64,000 nt of DNA from Hyphomonas adhaerens MHS-3 (GTDB lineage Bacteria > Pseudomonadota > Alphaproteobacteria > Caulobacterales > Hyphomonadaceae), in contig NZ_ARYH01000001.1 of NCBI RefSeq assembly GCF_000685235.1, positions 1,612,001 through 1,676,000 of the forward strand, written 5' to 3'. A model generated the notes under the pieces. That model was not told the DNA's origin, searched no databases, and worked only from the letters and a program-made list of their open reading frames with translations. Shown piece after piece: positions 47,274 through 56,988 of the stretch; within the stretch, counting starts at the first letter, position 1, and the number at the start of each line of letters is the position of its first letter. The translations under genes were made by a program, and so were the position numbers.

Positions 47274-47400
47274 GCGCCAGCACGTACGCCGTTAACATTC
47301 CTCAAGCGACCCTTTACCGGTGTCCCCTATCTGCGCTTCTTGACGGGGGCGTCATCCGCCTCCAACTGTCCCGCAGTCCTGCTGAGGAGGCGTATGCCCA

Positions 47401-48507
47401 ATGACTAGTCCGCTGTTCACCCCGTTCAAACTGAAAAACATGGAATTGCCCAACCGGATCGTGATGGCGCCGATGACCCGGTCCAAATCGCCGGGCGGTG
47501 TCCCGGGTGAGGATGTGGCGGACTATTATGCGCGCCGCGCGGCATCCGACGTGGGCCTGATCGTCACCGAAGGCACGACGGTCCGCCGGGGCGGGGCCTC
47601 CAACGATCCGAACGTGCCGAACCTCCACAAAGCCGACGCCCTGGCCGGCTGGAAGAACGTTGTCGACAAAGTGCACGCCAATCACGGCAAGATCGCGCCG
47701 CAGATCTGGCACCAGGGCCTGACCCGCAAGGTCGGAACCGGGCCTGACCCGGATGCACCGACCGACAGCCCCTCCGGCATGACCCATACCGGCAAGCAGG
47801 TGCTGCCGGAACCGACGTCGGCGGAAGTCGACGACATGGTCATGGCCTTTGCCGATGCGGCGGCGGACGCGCAGAAAGTCGGCTTCGACTGTGTCGAGCT
47901 GCACGGCGCGCATGGCTACCTGATTGATGAATTCTTCTGGGACGTGATGAACAAGCGCTCCGACCGTTATGGCGGCTCGCTGAAGGATCGGGCCACGTTC
48001 GGCGCCGACATCATCCGCGAAGTGCGCAAGAAGGTCGGCCCGGACATGGCGATCATCCTGCGCTATTCGCAGTGGAAGCAGCAGGAATACACCGCGCGCC
48101 TCGCGACCACGCCGCAGGCACTGGAAGAATTCCTGAAGACCTTCGTCGATGCAGGCGTCGACTGCCTGCACGTCTCCCAGCGCCGCTACTGGGAACCGGA
48201 ATTCCCGGAAGTTGACGGCGAGAACGGCCTGAACGGCGCCGGCTGGGCCAAGAAACTGACCGGCCTGCCGACCATCACCGTCGGTTCTGTCGGCCTGTCG
48301 GGCGATTTCATCGCGGCGTTCCAGGGGCAGGGCTCCGGCCAGCGCTCTCTGGAAGACCTGGAAGAACGCCTGGAACGCGGCGAGTTCGATCTCGTTGCTG
48401 TTGGCCGGGCCCTGCTGCAGGACCCCCACTGGGCGACCAAGGTGAAGGAAGGCCGCATCGGCGAAATCAGCGACTATGACGCCGCTGCGCTGGCAACTCT
48501 CTACTAA
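47401..48507 (+). CDS. Old yellow enzyme family NADH:flavin oxidoreductase
   Basis: A 368-aa FMN-dependent TIM barrel, probably an ene-reductase. FTPFKLKNMELPNRIVMAPM is the N-terminal signature; GAHGYLIDEFF supplies a His used in substrate binding and the NKRSDRYGGS loop is canonical. QIWHQG replaces the common QLWHVGR, a modest change near the active site. GGAGG lies upstream with a longish spacer to the ATG at 47401. It is followed by an elaborate hairpin. Likely acts on unsaturated carbonyls or nitro-esters. Confidence 0.92.
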   Translation: MTSPLFTPFKLKNMELPNRIVMAPMTRSKSPGGVPGEDVADYYARRAASDVGLIVTEGTTVRRGGASNDPNVPNLHKADALAGWKNVVDKVHANHGKIAPQIWHQGLTRKVGTGPDPDAPTDSPSGMTHTGKQVLPEPTSAEVDDMVMAFADAAADAQKVGFDCVELHGAHGYLIDEFFWDVMNKRSDRYGGSLKDRATFGADIIREVRKKVGPDMAIILRYSQWKQQEYTARLATTPQALEEFLKTFVDAGVDCLHVSQRRYWEPEFPEVDGENGLNGAGWAKKLTGLPTITVGSVGLSGDFIAAFQGQGSGQRSLEDLEERLERGEFDLVAVGRALLQDPHWATKVKEGRIGEISDYDAAALATLY

Positions 48508-48548
48508 AGAGGGAATACGGCCTTGCCGTAAACGGGAAAGTATGGCTT

Positions 48549-48586
48549 CTTGAAGGCTGTAGCGTTCGGACGCTCAGGCCTTCAAG
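48549..48586. other. Perfect two-tier hairpin between OYE and uvrD
   Basis: CTTGAAGGC (48549-48557) pairs with GCCTTCAAG (48578-48586). Inside it AGCGT pairs with ACGCT around a TCGG tetraloop, separated by a symmetric 3-by-3 internal loop. It is a strong RNA hairpin without a downstream T-run. It may be a terminator-like or processing element for the OYE transcript. The rest of the gap 48508-48899 holds no clear gene. Confidence 0.7.
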
Positions 48587-48899
48587 CGGCCATTTCTTCC
48601 GGATGTGGCGAAGAAGGCTGGGTGGGGCACCCTGCGTTTTTGAGCGAGCCCGCCGGGCTATGCCACGTTTTCCGGAAGGGATGCCAGGTTGCTGGACCGA
48701 GGCGCCCGGCGTCCTCCCTTGGGATGCCCCCTTATACCCGCGTCCCTCAACTCTGGCCCTGTCACCGGCGTTTTTCTCACTCTCGCGCCGTGGCGGGGTC
48801 ATTTTTCACGAACCGGGCATGCCGCGCTCGCACAGCATGCCTGACATTTCGGCACGGCTGGCGCATAGCAACAGGGCCAATCCCTGCTATATGTTCCTG

Positions 48900-51233
48900 A
48901 TGAGTTCCAATCCGAATCGTCTCTCGATCAGCCAGATGGCTGCGCCGCGTCCGCCAGCCGCGAAGGGCGATGCGCCGTACCTGGATGGCCTGAACCCGGA
49001 ACAGCGTGACGCCGTGATGACCACGGAAGGCCCGCTTCTGGTGCTCGCCGGGGCCGGCACGGGCAAGACCCGTGTGCTGACAGCGCGCCTCGCCCATATC
49101 ATCGGCTCGCGTCTCGCCTGGCCGTCGCAGACGCTGACTGTGACCTTCACTAACAAGGCCGCCCGGGAAATGCGCGAACGGGCCCTGCGCCTGATTGGCG
49201 ATGCGGGGGAGGGGCTGCGCTGGCTCGGCACGTTCCACTCGATCAGCGCGCAGATCCTGCGCCAGCATGCAGAGCTTGTCGGGCTCAAGTCCAGTTTTAC
49301 CATTCTCGATACCGACGACCAGGTGCGCCTGTGCAAGCAGATCATTGTCGCCGAGAATATCGACCCCAAGCGCTGGACGCCGCGTTACCTGGCTGGCCTG
49401 ATCGATGGCTGGAAAAACCGCGCCCTGACACCGGATCGCGTGCCCGCCGACGAGGCTTTCAATTTCGGCGACGGCAAGGGCATCAAGTGCTACGAGATCT
49501 ATCAGGCGCGCCTGAAAGTGCTGAACGCCTGCGATTTCGGCGACCTGCTGATCCACAATATCACGATCTTCCAGCAGAACCCGGACCTGCTGAAGGATTT
49601 CCAGTCCAAGTTCCGCTACATCCTGGTAGACGAATATCAGGACACGAACGTTGCCCAGTATCTGTGGCTGCGCCTGCTGGCGCAGGGCTCGCAGAACATC
49701 TGTTGCGTCGGCGACGACGACCAGTCCATCTATGGCTGGCGCGGCGCGGAAGTGGATAACATCCTGCGCTTCGAGAAGGACTTTCCCGGCGCGAAGGTGA
49801 TCCGGCTGGAGCGCAATTACCGCTCCACGAAACACATTCTTGCGGCCGCCTCATCCGTCATCGCGCACAATCGCGGGCGCCTCGGCAAGACACTTTATGT
49901 CGGCGACGACAATGCGATCGAGAATGTCGATGCGGCCAAGGTGAAGGTACGCGGCCTGTGGGATGGCGAAGCCGAAAGCCGTCTGATCGCAGACGATATC
50001 GAAAGCTGGGTCCGCAGTGGCGGCAAGCACGACGAGTGCGCCGTTCTGGTTCGGGCCTCGTGGCAGATGCGGGCGTTCGAGGAACGCTTCATCCTGCTGG
50101 GCATTCCGTATCGCGTGATCGGCGGCCCGCGCTTTTTCGAGCGCGCCGAGATCCGCGATGCGATGGCCTATCTGCGCCTGATCCGCTCGCCGGATGATGA
50201 CCTTGCCTTTGAGCGTGTGGTGAACCAGCCGAAGCGCGGCGTCGGCAACACGACGCTGGCCAAGCTGCAGGCCTATGCGCGGGCAGACGGGCGCAGCCTG
50301 TTCGTTCTGACGCCCATGGTGCTGCAGACAGACGAGATCAAAGGCGCGGCCAAGCGGGGCCTGACCCAATTCATCGACCAGATCAGCATGTGGCGGGACC
50401 GTCTCGCCAATGGCATGCCGCATACGGAGCTTGCCGAGGTGATCCTCGAAGAGTCCGGCTATACCGACATGCTGCAGAAGGACCGCAGCCCGCAGGCGCA
50501 GACGCGGCTGGACAACCTCAAGGAACTGGTCCGCGCCATGGGCGAATTCGACACGCTGCCCGGCTTCCTGGAGCATGTCGAACTGGTCATGGATGCCTCC
50601 ACAGGCGGGGCGGACGAGGATCAGGTGCAGATCCTGACACTTCACGGCGCCAAGGGCCTGGAATGGCCGGTCGTCTTCCTGCCCGGCTGGGAGGAGGAAG
50701 TGTTTCCCTCAAAGCGCAGCCTGGACGAAAGCGGCCTGAAAGGCCTCGAAGAGGAGCGCCGGCTGGCCTATGTCGGCATCACCCGTGCGCGCGAGCGGGC
50801 CTATATTTCGTTCGTGGCCAACCGGCAGATCTATGGCCGCTGGCAGAGCGTGATGCCGTCCCGCTTTGTGGACGAGCTGCCGCATGAGAATGTCGAAGTT
50901 GTTTCGGAAACCGGCTATTCCGGCATGCCCGGCGGGGATGACGCGTTCACAGGGTCCATCGAGGATCTCGGCGAGCGCAGCAATTACCAGAGTCCCGGCT
51001 GGAAGCGGCTGAAGGAAAATTCGGCGAAATACCGCAGCACGGGCGCCCCGCGCGATGCCTCAGACCTGACCGCGACCAGCGGCGGGCCGGAGGCCTTCAG
51101 GAAGGGCCAGCGGGTTTTCCATGACAAGTTCGGTTATGGCCGCGTCGCCTTCAGCGAAGGCAACAAGCTGACGGTCGATTTCGAGAAATCCGGCCGCAAG
51201 AAAGTCATCGCGACCTTCGTCACGCTGGCCTGA
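48900..51233 (+). CDS. uvrD: UvrD/PcrA superfamily 1 DNA helicase
   Basis: A 3'-5' helicase for nucleotide-excision and mismatch repair. The 777-aa protein has AGAGTGKTRV (Walker A), LTVTFTNKAAREM, LVDEYQDTN (Walker B), GDDDQSIYGWRGA, LERNYRS, LTLHGAKGLEWPVVFLPGW and EEERRLAYVGITRARE, all SF1A motifs in order, and a Tudor-like C-terminal end (GQRVFHDKFGYGRV) that binds RNA polymerase in family members. The ATG at 48900 is chosen; 48891 is equally possible. The longer frame to 48603 is not conserved. Confidence 0.95.
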   Translation: MSSNPNRLSISQMAAPRPPAAKGDAPYLDGLNPEQRDAVMTTEGPLLVLAGAGTGKTRVLTARLAHIIGSRLAWPSQTLTVTFTNKAAREMRERALRLIGDAGEGLRWLGTFHSISAQILRQHAELVGLKSSFTILDTDDQVRLCKQIIVAENIDPKRWTPRYLAGLIDGWKNRALTPDRVPADEAFNFGDGKGIKCYEIYQARLKVLNACDFGDLLIHNITIFQQNPDLLKDFQSKFRYILVDEYQDTNVAQYLWLRLLAQGSQNICCVGDDDQSIYGWRGAEVDNILRFEKDFPGAKVIRLERNYRSTKHILAAASSVIAHNRGRLGKTLYVGDDNAIENVDAAKVKVRGLWDGEAESRLIADDIESWVRSGGKHDECAVLVRASWQMRAFEERFILLGIPYRVIGGPRFFERAEIRDAMAYLRLIRSPDDDLAFERVVNQPKRGVGNTTLAKLQAYARADGRSLFVLTPMVLQTDEIKGAAKRGLTQFIDQISMWRDRLANGMPHTELAEVILEESGYTDMLQKDRSPQAQTRLDNLKELVRAMGEFDTLPGFLEHVELVMDASTGGADEDQVQILTLHGAKGLEWPVVFLPGWEEEVFPSKRSLDESGLKGLEEERRLAYVGITRARERAYISFVANRQIYGRWQSVMPSRFVDELPHENVEVVSETGYSGMPGGDDAFTGSIEDLGERSNYQSPGWKRLKENSAKYRSTGAPRDASDLTATSGGPEAFRKGQRVFHDKFGYGRVAFSEGNKLTVDFEKSGRKKVIATFVTLA

Positions 51234-51410
51234 TCCAGGACTTGATCCTGAACAGGAGGGCAGCACCGGGCGGGCCTGTCAGGGGAGAGCCTGGCGGGGC
51301 GTCAGGGAGGGAACGCGTGGCGTGCCCGGCGCTGCAGACCCGTTCTGCCATGCCCGCGTCGAACGCATGCCGAATGCCGCGTTCATTTTCCGCTCAGTTT
51401 GAGCGCCTGA

Positions 51411-54400
51411 CTATTCCGCTGCGGGCAGGGTCGTTTCCGACTTGCCTGTATCGGTCTTGTCGTTGGCCGGTTCACGGCTATCGAGCAGGCGGACTTCGTC
51501 GTTCCGCCGGGTGCGATTGCGCAAACCCGGAATGAACTTTGCCACGAACCGCCAGCCGCGGACGATGAGACGCCACAGCGCGATCAGTGCCGGTATCAGC
51601 ACGCGCCTGCTCCACAGGCCCGTCCGGTGCGGCACCAGCAGCCAGACCGGCGTCACCAGCAGGATCATGATTGTGGAGAAGGCGAGGCCGAACACGACGG
51701 CCGTGGCCAGCTGCACCCACCATTCCGCTTCAGACCCGCCGAAATTGATGGCGCCCTGACCGAAATTCACGCTCATCTCGAAGACCATCGGCAACAGGCC
51801 GCAAATCGTCGTGCCTGTGGTCAGGAGGATCGGACGGATCCGCTGGGCGGCGGTCGCAATCGCGGCCTCTTCCGGGGTGCGGCCGTCCTTCCGAAGCCTG
51901 TTATAGGTGTCGATCAGAACGATGTTGTTGTTCACCACGATCCCCGCCAGGGCAACGATCCCGGTACCGATCATCAGGATCGACACATAAGGCAGCACCA
52001 GCTGAATGCCGACCAGCACGCCGGAGGTCGAGATGATCACGGCCGACAGGGTCAGAATGACCTGCCAGAAATTGTTGAATTCCCACAGGAGGATCACGGC
52101 CATCATGAACAGCGCGGCCAGGGCGGCGCTGCGGAAGAATTCGTTTGCCTCCTGCGTATCCTCGTCGGCACCTTCGAAGCGGACTTCCACATCCGAGCCA
52201 ATGCCGGCCTGGTCGACCCAGTCGCGGACATCCTGCACGATGGCTGCACCGGCGCCCTGTTCCTTGGCGTTGCCGCGGACATAGTAGACGCGCTTGCCGT
52301 CGAGGCGTTCGATCTGGCTGACGCGCGGGGCGGGCACACGATCGACAAACAGGTTCAGCGGCACATTGCCGGCCGGTGTGGAGACACGCAGCGTGTCGAT
52401 GGCCGAGGCGCTGCGGCTGTCTTTAGGGAAGCGCACGCGGATGTCGACTTCATCATCGGCATCGTCCGGCCGGTAGCGGCCGACGAGGATACCGTTTGTC
52501 ACCAGCTGCACGGCGGCGCCGATCTGGGCCACGTCGAGGCCGTACTTGCCGGCTTCGGCCCGGTCCACTTCGAGGCGGTATTCGATGCCCGGCAGGGGAC
52601 GCGTATCGTCGATCTCGCGCACGTCTCCGCGGTTTTCGACATAGGCACGCAGGCGAGCCGTGGCATCGGTGAGCGCTGCCTGGTTGTCGGACAGGAGCGC
52701 GACCTGCAGGTCCTTGCCGGCGGGCGGCCCCTGTTCGCGGGCCTGAATCTGGAAGCGCAGACCTGGCACCTGCTGGAGCCGTGTCCGGACGGCTTCCAGC
52801 GTCTTGCGGCCGTCATGTGTGCCGTCTGCTGTTGCAAGGTCCAGCAGCAGACGTCCGATCGTATCGAGCGGCTGGTCGTTGGCGCCGTCGAAGCTGACGC
52901 CGCCGCTGCCGCCGGAAGAGCCGGAGCGGGAAGAGATGGATTCGATGCCATCGATATCGGCAATGGCGAGTTCGGCGCGCTTGACCAGTTGCTGCTCTTC
53001 CTCGGCCGACAGGGCGCCTTGCGCCTGGACGAAGACGAACGCCTGTTCGGGTTCGATATCGAGGAAGAATTCGGACCGGTGAGCGGTGGAGCCGAACCAC
53101 ATGAAAATGAGGATCACGGAGCCGATGGCGACGCCGGTCACCATCCACGGGCGGGCGATCAGGGATTTGACCAGCCGTACATAGTTACCGAGCCAGCCGG
53201 TGGCTTTTCCCGGGTCCGCGTCTGCGGCGAGGGCTGCGAGGTCTGCGTCGGTGCCTGCCGGGCGCGCGCCGATGACCGAACCGAGGACCGGCAGGAAGAT
53301 CAGCGCCATGACGAGCGATGCGGTCAGAACACAGATCAGCGTCAGAGGCAGGTAGGCCATGAACTTGCCGGGCATCGAGTTCCAGAAAAGGAATGGCACG
53401 AAGGCGGCCAGAGTGGTGAGCGTGGACGACACGACCGGCCAGAACATCCGCTTGCCGGCCATGGCATAGGCGTCTTTCCGTTCCAGCCCTTCGGCCATTT
53501 TCCGGTCAGCATATTCGGTGACCACGATGGCACCATCGACCAGGATACCGACCGCGATAACCATGCCGAACATGACCATCATGTTGATCGTGAATCCGAA
53601 CGTGCCGAGCAGCAGGAAGGCCATGACGAAAGAGGCCGGGATCGAAATTCCGACCAGCAGGGCAGAGCGCCAGCCGAGGGCCGCAACCACGATGATCATC
53701 ACCAGAAGAACGGCTGTGACGATGGAGCTTTGCAGCTGTCCAAGCTGGTTGCCGATCTCTTCAGATGTATCGGACGTGATTGTCGCCCGCACCGTCGAAG
53801 GCCAGGTTTTCTGTTCCTCGGCGATTGTCTCGCGGACGAAATTGGCCGTGTCGAGAACGTTCGCGCCGGACCGTTTGACGACTTCGATCAGCATGGCCGG
53901 CTTGCCGTTGAAGGTCGCAAAGCCGGTCGCGTCCTTGTAGGTGCGGCGGATTTCGGCAACGTCCTGCAGTCTGACGACCGCATTTTCCGTGCGTTTGATC
54001 GGCAGGTTCAGGGCGTCGGTGGCGGTGCGGATCAGGCCCGGCACCTTGACGGCGAAGCTGCCGTCGCCGGTGTCGATTTCCCCGGCCGGGACCAGCTGGT
54101 TGTTCGACGAAACAATATTGTAAATCTCCTGATAGGAGATGTTGTAGGTTTCCAGCATGGCCGGATCGATGACGATCTCCAGCACATCCTCGCGCTGGCC
54201 CTGGATGCGGGCTTCAAGGATGCCGGCGTTCCGCTCCAGCTTGTCCTGCAGCTTTTCGGCAATGTCGTTGAAGCCGCGCACAGGCGCTTCCCCGTAAAGG
54301 TTCACGACCATGACGGGGAATTGTGAGGCGTTGAATTCCTGGATCACGGGTTCGCGCGCATCCTGCGGGAAGAAGCGCTTGGCGAGGTCTACCTTGTCTT

Positions 54401-54728
54401 TCACGTCAAGGACGGCCTGATCGACATCGACGTCGATCTCGAATTCCAGCAGCAGCGTGCCGGCGCCTTCGGAGCCGTAGCCGTTGAAGGTTTTCAGGCC
54501 TTCGATGGACTGGATTTCCTGTTCGATCGGGCGCACCAGCAGGCGTTCGGCGTCTTCCGGTGTCACACCCGCCAGCGGCACAGTGATGACAACGAACGGG
54601 ATCGGAATGTCCGGGTCGGCCTCTTTTGGCAGTTTGGCATAGGTTACAGCGCCTGCGATGATCGCGCAGATCAGGATGGCGAGCACCATACGTGCCCGGC
54701 CGATGGCGCCGTCGACGATACTGGTCAT
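51411..54728 (-). CDS. RND family efflux permease
   Basis: A 1105-aa inner-membrane, proton-driven exporter. Twelve helices in the usual 1+5 / 1+5 layout with two large periplasmic loops; TM4 has VMFGMVIAVGILVDGAIVV, carrying the acidic proton-relay residue. LLVRPIEQEIQSIEGL and QFPVMVVNLYGE mark the porter domain. The sequence is nearer to AcrB-like exporters than to heavy-metal CusA. It overlaps the adaptor gene by four bases. The C-terminus is unusually long and charged. No outer-membrane channel gene is next to it. Confidence 0.93.
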   Translation of the reverse strand: MTSIVDGAIGRARMVLAILICAIIAGAVTYAKLPKEADPDIPIPFVVITVPLAGVTPEDAERLLVRPIEQEIQSIEGLKTFNGYGSEGAGTLLLEFEIDVDVDQAVLDVKDKVDLAKRFFPQDAREPVIQEFNASQFPVMVVNLYGEAPVRGFNDIAEKLQDKLERNAGILEARIQGQREDVLEIVIDPAMLETYNISYQEIYNIVSSNNQLVPAGEIDTGDGSFAVKVPGLIRTATDALNLPIKRTENAVVRLQDVAEIRRTYKDATGFATFNGKPAMLIEVVKRSGANVLDTANFVRETIAEEQKTWPSTVRATITSDTSEEIGNQLGQLQSSIVTAVLLVMIIVVAALGWRSALLVGISIPASFVMAFLLLGTFGFTINMMVMFGMVIAVGILVDGAIVVTEYADRKMAEGLERKDAYAMAGKRMFWPVVSSTLTTLAAFVPFLFWNSMPGKFMAYLPLTLICVLTASLVMALIFLPVLGSVIGARPAGTDADLAALAADADPGKATGWLGNYVRLVKSLIARPWMVTGVAIGSVILIFMWFGSTAHRSEFFLDIEPEQAFVFVQAQGALSAEEEQQLVKRAELAIADIDGIESISSRSGSSGGSGGVSFDGANDQPLDTIGRLLLDLATADGTHDGRKTLEAVRTRLQQVPGLRFQIQAREQGPPAGKDLQVALLSDNQAALTDATARLRAYVENRGDVREIDDTRPLPGIEYRLEVDRAEAGKYGLDVAQIGAAVQLVTNGILVGRYRPDDADDEVDIRVRFPKDSRSASAIDTLRVSTPAGNVPLNLFVDRVPAPRVSQIERLDGKRVYYVRGNAKEQGAGAAIVQDVRDWVDQAGIGSDVEVRFEGADEDTQEANEFFRSAALAALFMMAVILLWEFNNFWQVILTLSAVIISTSGVLVGIQLVLPYVSILMIGTGIVALAGIVVNNNIVLIDTYNRLRKDGRTPEEAAIATAAQRIRPILLTTGTTICGLLPMVFEMSVNFGQGAINFGGSEAEWWVQLATAVVFGLAFSTIMILLVTPVWLLVPHRTGLWSRRVLIPALIALWRLIVRGWRFVAKFIPGLRNRTRRNDEVRLLDSREPANDKTDTGKSETTLPAAE

Positions 54729-55801
54729 GGCTGTGCCCCGCCAGCGGGTACCGGTTTCACATTGGCACCTTCCGACAGATAGTCCTGGCCAAGCGCGATG
54801 ACGTCAGCCTGGTCCGGCAGGCCGGTGATCCAGGCGCCGTTCGGCGTTTCGTCGATCACGGTGACCTCGGCGAAGCGGACCGTATCGGTCGCGTCGACAT
54901 AGCGAATGCCCATTTGTCCGGCATCTGACAGGGTGAGCAGGCCGGCAGAAATCTTCATGGCCTGAACATTGCCGACCGGCAGTACCAGCTGCGACGTGAC
55001 CCCGGCCGCGACGATGGCGTCGCCGGTGTCGAGGGCCGCTTCAACCAGGAAAGTCCGCGTCGTTTCAGAGGCTGTACGGGCCACATAGCGCAGCGTTGCG
55101 GGGAAGCTGCGGCCGTCGGCCAGCAGCGCGTCACCGGTCATGCCGACTTTCAGTTTCCCGGCGACCGCTTCGGAGACCTGTACCGAGATGATCACCGGAT
55201 CCATGTCCACCAGCACGCCGCAGGCTTGGCCGGGCGAAAGGAAATCGCCGGCCTCGGCGAGGCGGGTTTCGAAAATCCCGTCAAACGGCGCGCGGATCTG
55301 CGTCTTGCCCAGTTCGACTTTCGCTGCGTTGACGGCGGCTTCGGCCGCGTCGAGTTGTGCTTTCGCGGCCGTGGCCTGGTTGACCGGGCCCAGCCCTTTT
55401 TCAGCGAGGCTGGCGGCGGCCTGGTAACTGACTTCGGCGGATGCGCGTTGCGCTTCAGCTTCCTTCACGCGGGCCGAACGGGCCTCCACGTCGAGGCCGC
55501 AAAGCAGTGTGCCGGCCCTCACAAAGCTGCCTTCCTTGGCCGGAGTCGACACGACGGTGCCGGTGGTGCCGGCTTTGACCGTCACGATCTTGTCCGGCTC
55601 AGTCCGGCCCTTGGCCTTGACCCGCATCATGTGCGGTTCGGCATTGAGTGTTTCAATCACGGCGGATGGCACGTCGGCGACGCTTTCCGCCACGGGTTCT
55701 TCCTTGTGAGAAGAGATGCTGCCACGCATGACGCTACGCAGCCCGAAATAGGCTACGATGACAAAGAGGATCGTTGCGGCGATGATAGTCGAGCGGTTCA
55801 C
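54725..55801 (-). CDS. HlyD/AcrA-type periplasmic adaptor subunit
   Basis: The membrane-fusion partner of the RND pump. The 358-aa protein has an N-terminal membrane anchor (IIAATILFVIVAYFGL), a lipoyl half-motif (GTTGTVVSTPAKEGSFVRAG), a coiled-coil hairpin (VKEAEAQRASAEVSYQAAA and onward), the second lipoyl half (IRAPFDGIFETRLAEAGDFL) and a beta-barrel domain. The start is GTG at 55801 with GGAAGGA upstream; the longer frame lacks the anchor pattern. It is the first gene of the operon. Confidence 0.93.
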   Translation of the reverse strand: MNRSTIIAATILFVIVAYFGLRSVMRGSISSHKEEPVAESVADVPSAVIETLNAEPHMMRVKAKGRTEPDKIVTVKAGTTGTVVSTPAKEGSFVRAGTLLCGLDVEARSARVKEAEAQRASAEVSYQAAASLAEKGLGPVNQATAAKAQLDAAEAAVNAAKVELGKTQIRAPFDGIFETRLAEAGDFLSPGQACGVLVDMDPVIISVQVSEAVAGKLKVGMTGDALLADGRSFPATLRYVARTASETTRTFLVEAALDTGDAIVAAGVTSQLVLPVGNVQAMKISAGLLTLSDAGQMGIRYVDATDTVRFAEVTVIDETPNGAWITGLPDQADVIALGQDYLSEGANVKPVPAGGAQP

Positions 55802-55986
55802 GTCAGGATGTCCTTCCCACGGACGAATGGCAAATATAGGGCGGCAGGTCGCATGAAGAACCACCGCGCGCAAATTTCCTTAACACCCTCCATCTTGCTA
55901 TACGGCAAACAGACGGGATCAGTTTACCAACAAGCCGCAAGCGTTGGTTAATCTCTAACGTGTGGGGAATGGAAACCCGTCGCGGG

Positions 55987-56988
55987 TTAAATCCAGCGTT
56001 GCCAACGCAATAGGGCCAGCGTTCCAGCAACGGAAAGGGCCAGGGCGATCACCAGCGTAATGAAGGCAACGGGATTTCCAGCCCCCGGAATTCCGCCAAG
56101 ATTGACGCCAAAAAGTCCGGTCACAAAACTGATCGGGAGGAAGACGGCCGACAGGATCGCCAGCACAAACAGGCGTTGATTGGTTTCTTCCGTGCTGCTC
56201 TGGATCGCTTCTTCATACAGGACACTGGAGCGTTCCCGGATGTTTTCCACCAGTTCCGTGAGCCGCGTGATCCGGTCTGCGGATTCGCGCAGGAAGAGCA
56301 GGTCCTGGTCGCTGAACAGGCCGGACTGTGCGCCATCCCGGACAAGCGTATTCAACGCTTCGCGTTGTGGCGTGATGTGGCGGCGCACCTGCAGGACCCG
56401 CCGCCGGAATTCCGGCAGCACGGACCGGTCGATACGTGCTTTCGGGTCCAGCAATTCGTCTTCATACCGGTCGGCTTCGTCGTCGAAATCGTCCAGTACG
56501 ATTTCCATACGGTCGGTCAGCCGGTCGGCAAGGCCGGCGACCAGCGCACCGGTGGAGGTGTCGATTTCGCCGTCCTCCACCAGCTTGCGGACATCGGTGG
56601 CCGAGCGCACCGGGCGGGCGCGCAGGGTGATCAGAAGGTCCTCACCGGCCCACATGCGGAGTGTGACGAGGTCTTCGACATCGGCTCCTTCATTGAGGTT
56701 GGGGCCGCGCAAATTGATCAGGTAGCCGTGCCCGTGACGGGCGGCGCGCGGACGGGTCTCCTCCTGCAGCAGGGCCTGCACGGTCAGGCGGTCCAGGCCA
56801 CTCTTGCGGTACAGCCAGCCCTGCGCCTGTGCGGACTGGCGGTCGAGGTGGAGCCAGACGCGCTTGTACTTCGCATGCCCGCCTTCCAGAACCTCATCCC
56901 AGGTCAGGGGCGTGTGGAGCCCGGCCTCGTCGAAGCCGAAGCCGAAAAGCAACGGCTCATTGTTTCCGGGCTCCACAGCTGTCTCCAT
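55987..56988 (-). CDS. CorA-superfamily zinc transporter (ZntB-like)
   Basis: A 333-aa homopentameric metal-channel-type protein. The large N-terminal cytoplasmic domain precedes two C-terminal helices; the loop after TM1 reads GLFGVNLGGIPGAG. In CorA this would be GMN; the GVN form and the following GG-PG loop are typical of ZntB, a zinc/proton transporter. The ATG follows the amidase stop with no spacer (TAGATG), and no clear ribosome site, so it may depend on amidase translation. Confidence 0.9.
   Translation of the reverse strand: METAVEPGNNEPLLFGFGFDEAGLHTPLTWDEVLEGGHAKYKRVWLHLDRQSAQAQGWLYRKSGLDRLTVQALLQEETRPRAARHGHGYLINLRGPNLNEGADVEDLVTLRMWAGEDLLITLRARPVRSATDVRKLVEDGEIDTSTGALVAGLADRLTDRMEIVLDDFDDEADRYEDELLDPKARIDRSVLPEFRRRVLQVRRHITPQREALNTLVRDGAQSGLFSDQDLLFLRESADRITRLTELVENIRERSSVLYEEAIQSSTEETNQRLFVLAILSAVFLPISFVTGLFGVNLGGIPGAGNPVAFITLVIALALSVAGTLALLRWQRWI

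Noticed and set aside
51627-54326. Long plus-strand frame of 899 codons
   Set aside because: Mirror of the RND permease; His/Asp/Arg-rich low-information product without motifs.
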